A stretch of DNA of 64,000 nucleotides from Cellulomonas pakistanensis (GTDB taxonomy: Bacteria; Actinomycetota; Actinomycetes; Actinomycetales; Cellulomonadaceae). The translations under genes and the position numbers were made by a program. This document shows positions 16,389-27,654 of the stretch, piece by piece. The notes beneath the pieces are model-generated. The model worked only from the letters and a program-made list of their open reading frames with translations, was not told the origin of the DNA and did not search any database. Numbering within the stretch: the stretch's first letter is position 1; the number at the start of each line of letters is the position of its first letter. The DNA is taken from positions 25,951-89,950 of the forward strand of contig NZ_BONO01000021.1 in NCBI RefSeq assembly GCF_016862755.1. The letters are read 5' to 3'.

Positions 16389-16462
16389 CGGGGTGTGGCG
16401 CAGCTTGGTAGCGCGCCTCGTTCGGGACGAGGAGGTCGTGGGTTCGAATCCCGCCACCCCGA
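16389..16462 (+). tRNA. tRNA-Pro(CGG)
   Basis: A 74-base cloverleaf. The acceptor CGGGGTG pairs with CACCCCG (16455-16461) and the discriminator is A. The anticodon stem CCTCG/CGAGG holds loop TTCGGGA with anticodon CGG at 16423-16425, and the T arm is GTGGGTTCGAATCCCGC. CCA is not encoded. Confidence 0.97.
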
Positions 16463-16474
16463 CCGGTGAGAGAG

Positions 16475-16506
16475 CGAAGGCCCGGACCGTCAGGTCCGGG
16501 CCTTCG
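16475..16506 (+). terminator. Terminator of tRNA-Pro
   Basis: A perfect 14-bp stem (16475-16488 with 16493-16506, CGAAGGCCCGGACC) and a 4-base GTCA loop, 12 bases after the tRNA. Confidence 0.85.
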
Positions 16507-16561
16507 TCGTCCCCGGTCAGGCCCCGCCGGCCCGGCCGCCGGGCACACCCCGCACGCCGAC

Positions 16562-16682
16562 GACGCGCACCGCCCGAGCGACGCGCACCGCCCGAGCCCC
16601 GCTCACCGCCCGAGCGACGCGCACCGCCCGAGCCCCGCCCACCGCCCGAGCGACGCGCACCGCCCGAGCCCCGCTCACCGCC
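16562..16682. repeat. 18-bp minisatellite, 6.7 units
   Basis: Units alternate between GACGCGCACCGCCCGAGC and CCCGCTCACCGCCCGAGC (one variant CCCGCCCACC). The last unit runs into the 3' end of the GGDEF gene and supplies its stop codon. The region is otherwise non-coding. Confidence 0.85.
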
Positions 16683-17820
16683 CCGCCGGCAGCTCCCACG
16701 GGTCCGCCGCGGCCGGGCGGTCGCTCGAGCGGTCGCGCACCCCGGCCGCCGGGCCGCCGGGCCGGCGCGCGCCGATCCCCTCGGTCGCGATCCGGAACCG
16801 GTCCCGCCCCGCCTGCTTCGCCCGGTAGAGGGCGACGTCCGCGGCGGCCAGCGCCGACCCGGGCGGGGTCCCGGGGGCGACGAGCGCGATCCCGGCCGAG
16901 AACGTCACCCCGGTGCCCTCCTCGGCCCACTCCGCGCGCAGCGCGCGGAGCATGTTCATGGCCTGCACCGGCTCGGTCCGGGGCAGGATCAGCACGAACT
17001 CCTCGCCGCCGTACCGCGCCGCGTAGTCGCGCCGGCGCAGGTGCTGGTCGAGAGCATGGCCGAACCGCTCCAGCACGGCGTCGCCCGCCGCGTGGCCCCG
17101 GGTGTCGTTGACCCTCTTGAAGTGGTCGAGGTCCGCGATCACGACGCAGTCGCCTGCCGACGCCGCGGCCAGGCGCTCGTCCAGGTCGCGGCGGTTGCGC
17201 AGGGAGGTGAGCGCGTCGGTGCGGGCGTCCGTGCGCAGCCGGCGCCGCAGGTCCCGCTGGAGCTCGGTGGCCAGCGCCAGGATCCCGGCGATCGCCCACC
17301 AGGTGATGCCGTTGATCGCGAGGCGCACCAGCGCGCGCTCGTCGAGGACGGGGAACAGCGCGAGGTAGGACGCCCAGGCCGCGGGGAGCAGGGCGAGCGC
17401 CGCCCGGCCGGGGTGGAACAGCCCGGTGTGGACGAAGGCGAGCGGGACCAGGCCGACGAACGCGGTCGCGACGCCGTCCGTGGCGACCGCGACGACCGCG
17501 ATGGCCGCGAGCAGCGCCAGCGGGAACGCGAGCGTGCCCCAGCCGTCCCGGCGCCAGCGGACCAGGAGGCTCAGGCCGACCAGGGCGAGCAGGACGCCCG
17601 CGGTGCCGGCCAGCACGGCGAGCTCTCGGCCGCTCGTGCCGAGGGTGAGCCCGCCGAGGACCAGGACCGCCCCGCCGAACAGCAGCAGCACCCGGCCGCC
17701 GGCCGCCGCCGGCCCGCCGGTCCGCGCCCACGCCGGGGCGTGCGCGAGCAGCCGCACGACGACCGGCGCCTCGTGCGGCGCCCGGTCGCGCGCGCGGCGG
17801 GCGGGCGGGACGGGGGGCAT
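16675..17820 (-). CDS. Membrane diguanylate cyclase (GGDEF)
   Basis: Makes cyclic di-GMP from GTP. The 381-residue product has about six hydrophobic helices (residues ~42-185) as a sensor part, then a GGDEF domain: DALTSLRNRRDLDERLAAA, VIADLDHFKRVNDTRGHAAG, and active site YGGEEFVLILPR. An inhibitory I-site RRRD lies exactly five residues before GGEEF, so product inhibition is likely. The C-terminal tail is low-complexity and ends in a minisatellite. ATG 17820. An RsiG-like protein at 10486 is a possible c-di-GMP receptor in the same window. Confidence 0.9.
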   Translation of the reverse strand: MPPVPPARRARDRAPHEAPVVVRLLAHAPAWARTGGPAAAGGRVLLLFGGAVLVLGGLTLGTSGRELAVLAGTAGVLLALVGLSLLVRWRRDGWGTLAFPLALLAAIAVVAVATDGVATAFVGLVPLAFVHTGLFHPGRAALALLPAAWASYLALFPVLDERALVRLAINGITWWAIAGILALATELQRDLRRRLRTDARTDALTSLRNRRDLDERLAAASAGDCVVIADLDHFKRVNDTRGHAAGDAVLERFGHALDQHLRRRDYAARYGGEEFVLILPRTEPVQAMNMLRALRAEWAEEGTGVTFSAGIALVAPGTPPGSALAAADVALYRAKQAGRDRFRIATEGIGARRPGGPAAGVRDRSSDRPAAADPWELPAGR

Positions 17821-17899
17821 ACCGAGATCATCGGCGGGCAGGCCCGGCCGCTGGAGCGACGGGCCGCGATCTGCACGGTTTCGCGACGAGACTCACAGC

Positions 17900-17939
17900 G
17901 CGCGCCCAGCCGCCGGGGAGGAGCCGGGGCCGGGCGCGC
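17900..17939. terminator. Possible hairpin after the ABC-2 operon
   Basis: GCGCGCCC (17900-17907) pairs with GGGCGCGC (17932-17939). It lies in the gap between the permease stop and the GGDEF start; a long loop makes it weak. Confidence 0.35.
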
Positions 17940-17959
17940 GCCCTGCGGAGACGTGGGCG

Positions 17960-18730
17960 TCAGCGCCAGCGGAACAGCCGCCCCGACAGCGGCACCAGGA
18001 CGACCGTCCAGCCGGCCATCACCAGCAGCTCGCGGGTCGGGAACCCGGCACCCACCCAGCCGTCGAGCAGCGCCTGCGACCCCGCACCGAGCGGCGTCCA
18101 CACGGCGATGTCCTGCACGACGTCCGGCATGATCGGCAGCGGCAGCCACACGCCGGCGAAGAACAGCGACACGAAGTAGACGGTCATCCCGAACCCGGTC
18201 GCCGCGCCGGCGGTCGGGGCGCGCGCCGCGATGAGCGAGCCGACCCCGAACGTCGACGTCGCGGTGAGCAGGAACGCGAGCAGCACCACCGCCGGGTCCT
18301 CCGGGGCGCTGACGTCCACCACCAGCAGCCCGACGGCGAGCGTCAGGACCGCCGCCACGAGCAGCGCGCCGACGTTGACCAGGATCTGCGCGACGAGCAG
18401 CCGGGACGGCGGGAGCGGCGTCGTGGACAGCCGGCGCAGCACGCCCTGCCCGCGGTACGTGGCGATGTTGATGGGGTAGACCGACAGCGCCACGGTCGCG
18501 ATCGCCAGCGTGAGCACGACCGGCGTGTAGCCCGTGATGCCGTTGATCTGCGACAGCAGGGGGTCGTCCTCGCTGTACGGCGTCGAGCCCCACGGCATCG
18601 CGAGGCCGAGCACCGCCAGCAGCAGCGGCGGGAAGAAGACCGCGAAGAAGAAGTTGCCGGGGTCGCGCAGGGCGAGCCGGCCCTCGACGGCGGTGACCCG
18701 GGCGAGCACCCGGGGGCTGGTCGCGGACAT
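17960..18730 (-). CDS. ABC-2 type transporter permease
   Basis: A 256-residue integral membrane subunit of an export ABC transporter. Six helices are visible, with an N-terminal RDPGNFFFAVFFPPLLLAVL typical of ABC-2 drug or lipid exporters, YRGQGVLRRLSTTPLPPSRL as the coupling-helix region and FFAGVWLPLPIMPDVVQ before the last pair. It starts one base after the ATPase gene stop, so the two form a transporter (2+2). Substrate unknown. Confidence 0.85.
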   Translation of the reverse strand: MSATSPRVLARVTAVEGRLALRDPGNFFFAVFFPPLLLAVLGLAMPWGSTPYSEDDPLLSQINGITGYTPVVLTLAIATVALSVYPINIATYRGQGVLRRLSTTPLPPSRLLVAQILVNVGALLVAAVLTLAVGLLVVDVSAPEDPAVVLLAFLLTATSTFGVGSLIAARAPTAGAATGFGMTVYFVSLFFAGVWLPLPIMPDVVQDIAVWTPLGAGSQALLDGWVGAGFPTRELLVMAGWTVVLVPLSGRLFRWR

Positions 18731-18731
18731 G

Positions 18732-19700
18732 TCAGGCCTCCACTCGGGCGTCGGACGGGGCGGGCGCGGCCTCGTCGGCCGCCGGCGCGCCGGTCAGCGT
18801 GACGAACGCGTCCTCGAGGGTGCTGCGGTGCACGCGCAGGTCGTCCGGCCGGACCCCCGCCGCGGCGAGGGCGACCATGACCTCCTGCACCACGTTGCCG
18901 GTGCCGCGCAGCGTCACGACGCCGTCCGGCGCGACCTCCACGCTCCCGACGCCGTCGAGCGCCCGCAGCGCCGCCGGGTCGACCGGCGCCGACGGGTGGA
19001 ACGCGAGCGTCTGCTCGGCGCCGACCCGGGCCGCCACCTCGGCGGGGGTCCCCTCGGCGACGACCCGGCCCGCGTCCACCAGGACCACCCGGTCGCAGAG
19101 GCGCTCGGCCTCCTCCATGAAGTGGGTGACGAGCACGATGGTGACGCCGCGGCGCCGCACCCGCTCGACCACGTCCCAGGTGTCCCGGCGCGCCTGCGGG
19201 TCGAGCCCGGTCGTGAGCTCGTCGAGGACCGCGAGCTCCGGGTTGCCGACCAGCGCCAGCGCGATGGACAGCCGCTGCTTCTGGCCGCCGGACAGGGCGC
19301 GGCACTGGGTGCCGGCCTTGTCGGCCAGGCCGAGGTCGCGGAGCAGCTCGTCCGGGTCCGCCGGGTCGTCGTAGAAGCACGCGTACTCCACGACGGCCTC
19401 CCGCACGGTGATCCGGGCGGGCAGCGCGGACTCCTGGAGCTGCAGCCCCACCCGCTCGCGCAGGGCCGCGCGGTCGTGCGCGGACCCACCCGGGTCCAGG
19501 CCGAGCACGCGGACGGTGCCGCCGTCGCGCTCGCGGAGGCCGCCGATCATCTCGACGGTGGTGGTCTTGCCGGCGCCGTTGCGGCCGAGGACGCCGACGA
19601 TCTCCCCCCGGCGGACGGTCAGGCTGACGTCGGCGACGGCGACGGTGCGGCCGTAGCTCTTGCGGAGGTGCTCCGCGTGGATCACGGGTGCTTCCTGCAT
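18732..19700 (-). CDS. ABC transporter ATP-binding protein (exporter type)
   Basis: A 322-residue ATPase. Walker A is GRNGAGKTTT, the Q-loop is GLQLQESALPARITV, the signature is ALSGGQKQRLSIALAL, Walker B is LAVLDELTTGLD (with Glu), and the switch His is VLVTHFMEEAE. The C-terminal ~100 residues are the accessory domain seen in DrrA/CcmA-like exporters. AGGAGAG lies 6 bases before ATG 19700. It pairs with the permease at 17960. A 78-base gap separates it from the YtrA-controlled genes upstream, so it may or may not share their promoter. Confidence 0.87.
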   Translation of the reverse strand: MQEAPVIHAEHLRKSYGRTVAVADVSLTVRRGEIVGVLGRNGAGKTTTVEMIGGLRERDGGTVRVLGLDPGGSAHDRAALRERVGLQLQESALPARITVREAVVEYACFYDDPADPDELLRDLGLADKAGTQCRALSGGQKQRLSIALALVGNPELAVLDELTTGLDPQARRDTWDVVERVRRRGVTIVLVTHFMEEAERLCDRVVLVDAGRVVAEGTPAEVAARVGAEQTLAFHPSAPVDPAALRALDGVGSVEVAPDGVVTLRGTGNVVQEVMVALAAAGVRPDDLRVHRSTLEDAFVTLTGAPAADEAAPAPSDARVEA

Positions 19701-19778
19701 GACGGACTCTCCTGTCTGGCGGTGCGGTGGCAGAGCAGGGCGGGTGGTGCAGGGCGCGGTCGGCTGCGCCGGGGGTGG

Positions 19779-20549
19779 TCAGCCGCGCCGCGGCGCGATC
19801 GACCGGCGGGTGGCGAGCAGCCAGAAGGCGGCGGCCATGGTGAGCGTGAGGACGGCGGCGACGGTCAGCACCAGGGCGAGCGGCGTGCCCTCGCCGGTGC
19901 TGCCGAACAGCTCCGAGAACGGGACCCAGTCGTTCGAGTTGCCGACCAGGACCGTCATCAGCAGGGACGGCCCGGCCGTCAGCGGGAGCGTCAGCGTCCC
20001 CCACCAGCCGCCGGCGGCGGCGTACACGGTGCCGACGAGCAGGCCGCTCACGTAGGCGACCACGAACGTCGCCAGGTACGCGACCAGCAGGCTGCCGAAC
20101 GTCACGTCGGGGTCGAACCAGCCCTGGTCCTGCGGCGACCAGTCCCAGCCCATCGCGCCGTACCAGGCGCGCTCGGCCATCAGCCCGCCGGCCATGAGGA
20201 GGGCGAACGCGGCCGCGATCGCGACGACCGCGAGCAGGGTGCCCCGCACGTAGCTGCGCCGGGTCATCCCGCTCGCGACGTGCACCGGCGGGTACGTGGT
20301 CGCGACGCCGATCAGCACGGAGAAGGGGAACCACACCCCGCTCTGCCGGGCGAACCAGATGGTCGAGGTGCCGACCTCGCCGAAGGCGTCGACGAGGAGC
20401 GGCAGCGCGACGACGACGACCAGGACGATGCCCCAGTACCAGAGCGCGACCTGCCCGAACCAGGCGAGCACGGACACGGCCGTGCGGAGCACCGGGCCCT
20501 GCCGTGTGACGGGCCGCGCGGGGAACAGCGGACGGGTGGTGGCGCTCAT
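19779..20549 (-). CDS. ABC transporter permease of the YtrA-linked exporter
   Basis: A 256-residue membrane protein with six helices (for example VALWYWGIVLVVVVALPLLV and SYVRGTLLAVVAIAAAFALL). It overlaps the preceding ATPase gene by four bases (ATGA), so it is its partner. A stretch AERAWYGAMGWDWSPQDQGW between helices is probably extracellular. Not a close match to any exporter I know by substrate; such triads (GntR-ATPase-permease) often respond to cell-envelope stress. Confidence 0.75.
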   Translation of the reverse strand: MSATTRPLFPARPVTRQGPVLRTAVSVLAWFGQVALWYWGIVLVVVVALPLLVDAFGEVGTSTIWFARQSGVWFPFSVLIGVATTYPPVHVASGMTRRSYVRGTLLAVVAIAAAFALLMAGGLMAERAWYGAMGWDWSPQDQGWFDPDVTFGSLLVAYLATFVVAYVSGLLVGTVYAAAGGWWGTLTLPLTAGPSLLMTVLVGNSNDWVPFSELFGSTGEGTPLALVLTVAAVLTLTMAAAFWLLATRRSIAPRRG

Positions 20550-21457
20550 CGGGCCCTCCCGAGCTCGCGGGCCGCGTCCGCGGCGCCGTCGGCGGTCAGG
20601 TGCACGAACAGGTCCTGCAGCGGGACGGGGCCCAGGTCCAGGCCGGCGGCGCGCGCCGCGGCCGCCTCGCCGTCCGCGAGCGCGGCGAGCACCGTGGCCT
20701 GCGCGGTGCCGCCCAGCTGCTGCCGGCCGAGGACGGTGCGCCCGACGACGAACCGCTCGACCTCCCGCGCCGGGCCGGTGACGGACACGCCCGTGACCCG
20801 CAACGCGTCTGCGTCCTGCGCGAGCAGCACCCGCCCGTGGTCCAGGACGACGACGTGCTCGACCAGGCGCTCGATCTCGCCGATCAGGTGGCTGGACAGC
20901 ACGATCGTGCGGGGGTGCTCGACGTAGTCCTCGAGCAGCGCGTCGTAGAACGCGTACCGGGAGGGGGCGTCGAGCCCCAGGTGCACCTCGTCCAGGATCG
21001 TCAGGTCCGCCCGGGACGCGATCCCGAGGACGATGCCGAACGCCGACTTCTGGCCCCGGGACAGCTTCTGGGGCTTGGCGTCCGGGTCGAGCTCGAACCG
21101 GTCCATCAGCCGCTCGGCCACCTCGCGGGAGAACGCCGGCCGGCAGTCCTCGACGAACCGGAGGTTGGTCCGCAGCGTCTCGACGTCGAGCACGTCGCCC
21201 GACTCGCGGACCAGCAGCACGCGCGGCAGCAGGTCCTCGTTCTCCCACGGGTCCTCGCCGCCGACCAGCACCGCGCCGGAGGTGGGGCGGCGGAAGGCGG
21301 CGGCCACCGACGCCAGCGTCGTCTTGCCGGACCCGTTGCGACCCAGCAGGCCGGTGATCGAGCCCGCGGGGATCGCGACGTCCACGCCGCCGAGCGCGAC
21401 CTTCCGGCCGTACCGGACGCCGAGCCCGCGGGCCTCGACGCCGAGCGGGGCGCTCAC
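20546..21457 (-). CDS. ABC transporter ATP-binding protein of the YtrA-linked exporter
   Basis: A 303-residue ATPase with Walker A GRNGSGKTTLAS, signature KLSRGQKSAFGIVLGI, Walker B LTILDEVHLGLD and switch IVLSSHLIGEIE. In Walker B, VHLG replaces the more usual P-[TS]-x-G sequence while the catalytic Glu is kept. The GTG start overlaps the repressor stop (GTGA), and the end overlaps the permease start. Confidence 0.85.
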   Translation of the reverse strand: MSAPLGVEARGLGVRYGRKVALGGVDVAIPAGSITGLLGRNGSGKTTLASVAAAFRRPTSGAVLVGGEDPWENEDLLPRVLLVRESGDVLDVETLRTNLRFVEDCRPAFSREVAERLMDRFELDPDAKPQKLSRGQKSAFGIVLGIASRADLTILDEVHLGLDAPSRYAFYDALLEDYVEHPRTIVLSSHLIGEIERLVEHVVVLDHGRVLLAQDADALRVTGVSVTGPAREVERFVVGRTVLGRQQLGGTAQATVLAALADGEAAAARAAGLDLGPVPLQDLFVHLTADGAADAARELGRAR

Positions 21458-21846
21458 GACGCCGCCCCGTCCTGCTCGGCGCCGGCGGTGCGGGCGGCGT
21501 GCGCGCGCAGCCGGGCGATGACGTCCTCGAGCGGGATGCCGAGCGCGCGGGCGTGGTCCGCCACCGGGTCAACGGACTCGGCGAAGAAGGTCTCCCGGCC
21601 CTCGGCGCGGAGCCGGTCCGGGGCGCCCGGCGCGACGAACATCCCGACGCCGCGGCGCTTGTAGAGGATGCCGTCGTCGACGAGCTGCGCGAACGCCTTC
21701 GCGGCGGTGGCCGGGTTGATGCGGAAGGTGGTGGCGTACTGCGTCGTGCTCATCACCTGCTCCTCGGGCTGGAGGTCGCCGCGCAGGACGTCCTGGCGGA
21801 TCTGGTCGGCGATCTGCACGTAGATGGGGTCGCGGCCGTCGAACAC
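21454..21846 (-). CDS. GntR family repressor, YtrA subfamily
   Basis: A 130-residue DNA-binding protein. The GntR winged helix (PIYVQIADQIRQDVLRGDLQ, MSTTQYATTFRINPATAAKA, GILYKRRGVGMFV) is followed by only ~55 residues, the short YtrA type without an effector domain. GTG 21846 has AGGAGG 7 bases upstream. First gene of the exporter operon; a matching palindrome lies at 21889-21914. It is expected to repress its own operon. Confidence 0.87.
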   Translation of the reverse strand: MFDGRDPIYVQIADQIRQDVLRGDLQPEEQVMSTTQYATTFRINPATAAKAFAQLVDDGILYKRRGVGMFVAPGAPDRLRAEGRETFFAESVDPVADHARALGIPLEDVIARLRAHAARTAGAEQDGAAS

Positions 21847-21888
21847 GGGGCGCCTCCTCTCTCGTGCGGCTGGTCCTCGCCGGTTCTG

Positions 21889-21914
21889 TGGTTCGTTGCT
21901 CCACTAATGAACCA
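21889..21914. promoter_or_regulatory. YtrA-type operator
   Basis: TGGTTC and GAACCA close a 26-base imperfect palindrome reading cgttgctccactaat inside. It lies 43 bases upstream of the repressor start and covers ATTAGT, a plausible -10 on the minus strand. Confidence 0.6.
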
Positions 21915-21949
21915 TGGAGGCGGGCATCTACGCAAGACGTTCCCGGACG

Positions 21950-22012
21950 TTCGAAGTCGAAGGGGTTGCTTTGTCTTCGAAGCATGTGTAGCGTCATCGA
22001 CATCGCTTCGAA
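21950..22012. promoter_or_regulatory. Three TTCGAA operator-like sites
   Basis: TTCGAA occurs at 21950-21955, 21976-21981 (as CTTCGAAG) and 22007-22012 (as GCTTCGAAC). The middle one sits in the promoter spacer and the third just after the predicted transcription start, an arrangement expected for repression. Confidence 0.5.
21966..21994 (+). promoter_or_regulatory. Sigma-70-type promoter of the oxidoreductase gene
   Basis: -35 TTGCTT (21966-21971), a 17-base spacer, -10 TAGCGT (21989-21994). The predicted start is near 22001, giving a leader of about 40 bases. Confidence 0.6.
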
Positions 22013-22039
22013 CCCGAAGCACCTACCCGAGGAGTCACC

Positions 22040-22978
22040 ATGAAGGCAGTGCGGTTCCACCAGACCGGCGACGCGGACGTCCTGCGCTACGAGGACGTCG
22101 CGGTGCCGGAGCCGGGCGCCGGCGAGGTGCGGGTCCGGGTCGCCGGCTCCGCGTACAACCCCGCCGACGGCGGCATGCGGGGCGGCTTCCTGCCGATCCC
22201 GATCACGCTCCCCCACACCCCCGGCTACGACGTCTCCGGCACGGTCGACGCCGTGGGCGACGGCGTCACCGGGCTCGCGGTCGGCGACGCGGTGGTCGGG
22301 TTCCTGCCGATGACGGCGGACGGCTCGGCCGCGGAGCTCGTCGTCGCCCCGGCCGACGCCCTGGTGCCGGCGCCGACCCGGATCCCGCTCGCCGACGCGG
22401 CCGGGCTGCCGTCGGTCGGGCTCACCGCCTGGCAGGCGCTGTTCGAGGCGGGCGGCCTCGAGGCCGGGCAGCGCGTGCTCATCAACGGCGCGGGCGGCCC
22501 CGTGGGCGGGTACGCGGTGCAGCTGGCGCACCGCGCCGGCGCGCACGTCGTCGCGACGGCGAGCCCGCGCAGCGCCGACCTGGTCCGGGCGGCCGGGGCG
22601 GACGAGGTCGTCGACCACACCGCGACCTCGCTGCTGGACGCCGTGACCGAGCCCGTCGACGTCCTGCTCAACCTGGCGCCCATCACCGAGGAGGAGTTCG
22701 TCGCCCTCGCCACCCGCGTCCGCGACGGTGGCGTGGTCGTCTCGACGACCCCGCGGGTCCCGACGCCGGACGACGCGGAGCGCGGCGTGCGCGCGGAGAC
22801 GATCTACGTGCACCCCGACGCGGACGTGCTGCGGCGGCTGGTCGCGCTGGTCGACGCGGGCGAGCTGCGCGTCGAGATCGCCCGGCGGGTGCCGCTGGCC
22901 GAGCTGCCGGCGCTGCACGCCGAGGCCGACGCCGGGCGGGTGCACGGCAAGGTCGTGGTGGTCCCGCCGGCCGCGTGA
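22040..22978 (+). CDS. NADP-dependent quinone oxidoreductase-like protein (MDR family)
   Basis: A 312-residue zinc-independent medium-chain reductase. It has an N-terminal GroES-like domain (MKAVRFHQTGDADVLRYEDV, GYDVSGTVDAVGDGVTGLAV), then a Rossmann domain with VLINGAGGPVGGYAVQLAHR and DEVVDHT. It lacks the structural-zinc cysteines of alcohol dehydrogenases, as quinone/enone reductases do. GAGGAG lies 5 bases before ATG 22040. The strong promoter with three TTCGAA sites suggests tight control, perhaps by an electrophile- or redox-sensing repressor not encoded next to it. Substrate unknown. Confidence 0.82.
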   Translation: MKAVRFHQTGDADVLRYEDVAVPEPGAGEVRVRVAGSAYNPADGGMRGGFLPIPITLPHTPGYDVSGTVDAVGDGVTGLAVGDAVVGFLPMTADGSAAELVVAPADALVPAPTRIPLADAAGLPSVGLTAWQALFEAGGLEAGQRVLINGAGGPVGGYAVQLAHRAGAHVVATASPRSADLVRAAGADEVVDHTATSLLDAVTEPVDVLLNLAPITEEEFVALATRVRDGGVVVSTTPRVPTPDDAERGVRAETIYVHPDADVLRRLVALVDAGELRVEIARRVPLAELPALHAEADAGRVHGKVVVVPPAA

Positions 22979-22993
22979 CCCGGCGCGTGACGG

Positions 22994-23048
22994 CGACGGA
23001 CCCGCCACCCGCTCGCGAGGAGCAGGCGGCGGGTCCGTCGACGTGCGG

Positions 23049-23050
<2 letters not shown>
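22994..23050. terminator. Terminator between convergent genes
   Basis: A 13-bp perfect stem, CGACGGACCCGCC (22994-23006) with GGCGGGTCCGTCG (23038-23050). It overlaps the asd stop. Confidence 0.7.
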
Positions 23051-26279
<3,229 letters not shown>

Positions 26280-26283
<4 letters not shown>

Positions 26284-26912
26284 GCGGGACGGTGGGCGGC
26301 GACCACGGCCGCGCCCGCGTGCTGCAGCGCGGCCGCGACGGCGCGCGCCCGCTCCTCGCCCCCGACGTACCCGGCGACCATCGCGCCGTCCCGCAGGATC
26401 ACCAGCTCCTCGGCGGCGGCGTCCGGGTCGGTCAGGCCCAGCCGGCCGAGCAGCGCCGCGGCCGCGCCGACCATCCACCGGCGGTGCTCGGCGACGACGC
26501 CCCGCACCGGGTGCGCCGGGTCCGCGTACTCCGCGGCGGCGTTGATGAACGGGCAGCCGCGGAAGCCCGGCGCGCACGACTCGCGGCCGAGCACGTCGGC
26601 GTAGCCGCGCAGCACGGCCCCGGGGTCGTCCGGGTGGGCGGCCTCGGCCGCCGCCAGCGCCGCGCGCTCGGCCGCGGCCACGGCGGTCAGGTAGGCGACG
26701 ACCAGCGCGTCCTTGGTGGCGAAGTGCCGGTAGAACGTCACCTTGCTGACCTCGGCGGCCGCGATCACCCGGTCCGCGCTCACGGCGCGGATGCCGTCGG
26801 CGTAGAACAGGCCGGCGGCGGCGCGGAGGATGCGCGCGGCCACGGGCGAGCCCGGGACGTCGCCGGGGGTCGGGTCGGCCAGGAGCTGCCGGGCGAGGCC
26901 GGTGGTCGTCAT
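26280..26912 (-). CDS. TetR family regulator
   Basis: A 210-residue repressor. The HTH region reads ILRAAAGLFYADGIRAVSAD, RVIAAAEVSKVTFYRHFATKDALV. The ligand domain contains SCAPGFRGCPFINAAAEYAD with two cysteines seven residues apart, a pattern common in TetR proteins that regulate detoxification genes; thiol sensing is possible but unproven. ATG 26912. It faces ohr across a 111-base gap containing a good palindrome at 26986-27009, and is coupled to the TauE permease. Confidence 0.87.
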
Positions 26913-26985
26913 GGGTCTCCCCTCGGCGGTGTGACGTGGTCGCGGAGCCGCCAGTCTGGCACGCGACCGCGGGGTGTGGTTGTCT

Positions 26986-27009
26986 GGTAGACGAACTAGT
27001 AACTCTACC
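26986..27009. promoter_or_regulatory. TetR operator candidate between tetR and ohr
   Basis: GGTAGA, 12 bases, TCTACC, with central ACTAGT also symmetric (18 of 24 positions). It lies 14 bases upstream of the ohr start and next to a TTGTCT that may be the -35. Confidence 0.6.
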
Positions 27010-27023
27010 GGGAGGCCCCGTTC

Positions 27024-27449
27024 ATGAGCGCGCTCTACACCGCCACCGCCACCTCGACCGGAGAGGCCCGCGCCGGAGGCCGGGTCACCAGCGACGACGG
27101 CGTCCTCGACCTCACGCTCGCCGTGCCCGCCCCCATGGGCGGCCCCGGCGGCGGCACCAACCCCGAGCAGCTGTTCGCCGCCGGCTGGGCCGCGTGCTTC
27201 CACTCCGCGCTCAAGGGCGTCGCCGCCGCGGCGAAGACCCCGATCCGGGACTCCGCGGTGGTCGCCGACATCGGCATCCTCCCGAACGGCACCGGCGGCT
27301 ACACGCTGAGCGCGGCGCTGCACGTCGAGATCGGCGGAGTCGACCAGGCCACGGCCGAGAAGCTGGTCGAGCAGGCGCACCAGGTGTGCCCGTACTCGAA
27401 CGCCACCCGCGGCAACATCGACGTCCAGCTGGAAACCACGGTCGCCTGA
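27024..27449 (+). CDS. ohr: Organic hydroperoxide resistance protein
   Basis: A thiol peroxidase for organic hydroperoxides. The 141-residue product has the two catalytic cysteines C58 (AAGWAACFHSAL) and C122 (HQVCPYSNATRGN), PAPMGGPGGGTNPEQLF near the N-terminus, and an Ohr-type VCPYSNATRGN rather than an OsmC-type ending. GGGAGG lies 8 bases before ATG 27024. Divergent from a cysteine-containing TetR, not the usual MarR-type OhrR, which is notable. Confidence 0.92.
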   Translation: MSALYTATATSTGEARAGGRVTSDDGVLDLTLAVPAPMGGPGGGTNPEQLFAAGWAACFHSALKGVAAAAKTPIRDSAVVADIGILPNGTGGYTLSAALHVEIGGVDQATAEKLVEQAHQVCPYSNATRGNIDVQLETTVA

Positions 27450-27654
27450 CCCGGGCCCCGGGTCCACCGGGCACCGGACGCGGCGACGCGGGCATCCCCC
27501 GGGTGCCCGCTCGACGTGTCCAGCGCCCCGTCGACGCCGCCGGGACCCACGGACGGCCGGCCCCTGTTCCCAGGGCTCGGCCCCGCTCTAGGCTGGATCC
27601 CGCGGTCAGGGGCGGGCGCACCGGCGCGTCGCGCACCGCGAGGGGGTGCGCCAG

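Noticed and set aside
16562..16682. Direct repeats considered as a CRISPR array
   Set aside because: Units are contiguous 18-mers without unique spacers and no cas genes are present.
27646..27654. Earlier GTG as the start of the LuxR regulator
   Set aside because: It has no room for a ribosome site, whereas GTG 27655 has GAGGGG at 9 bases. The difference is only three residues.
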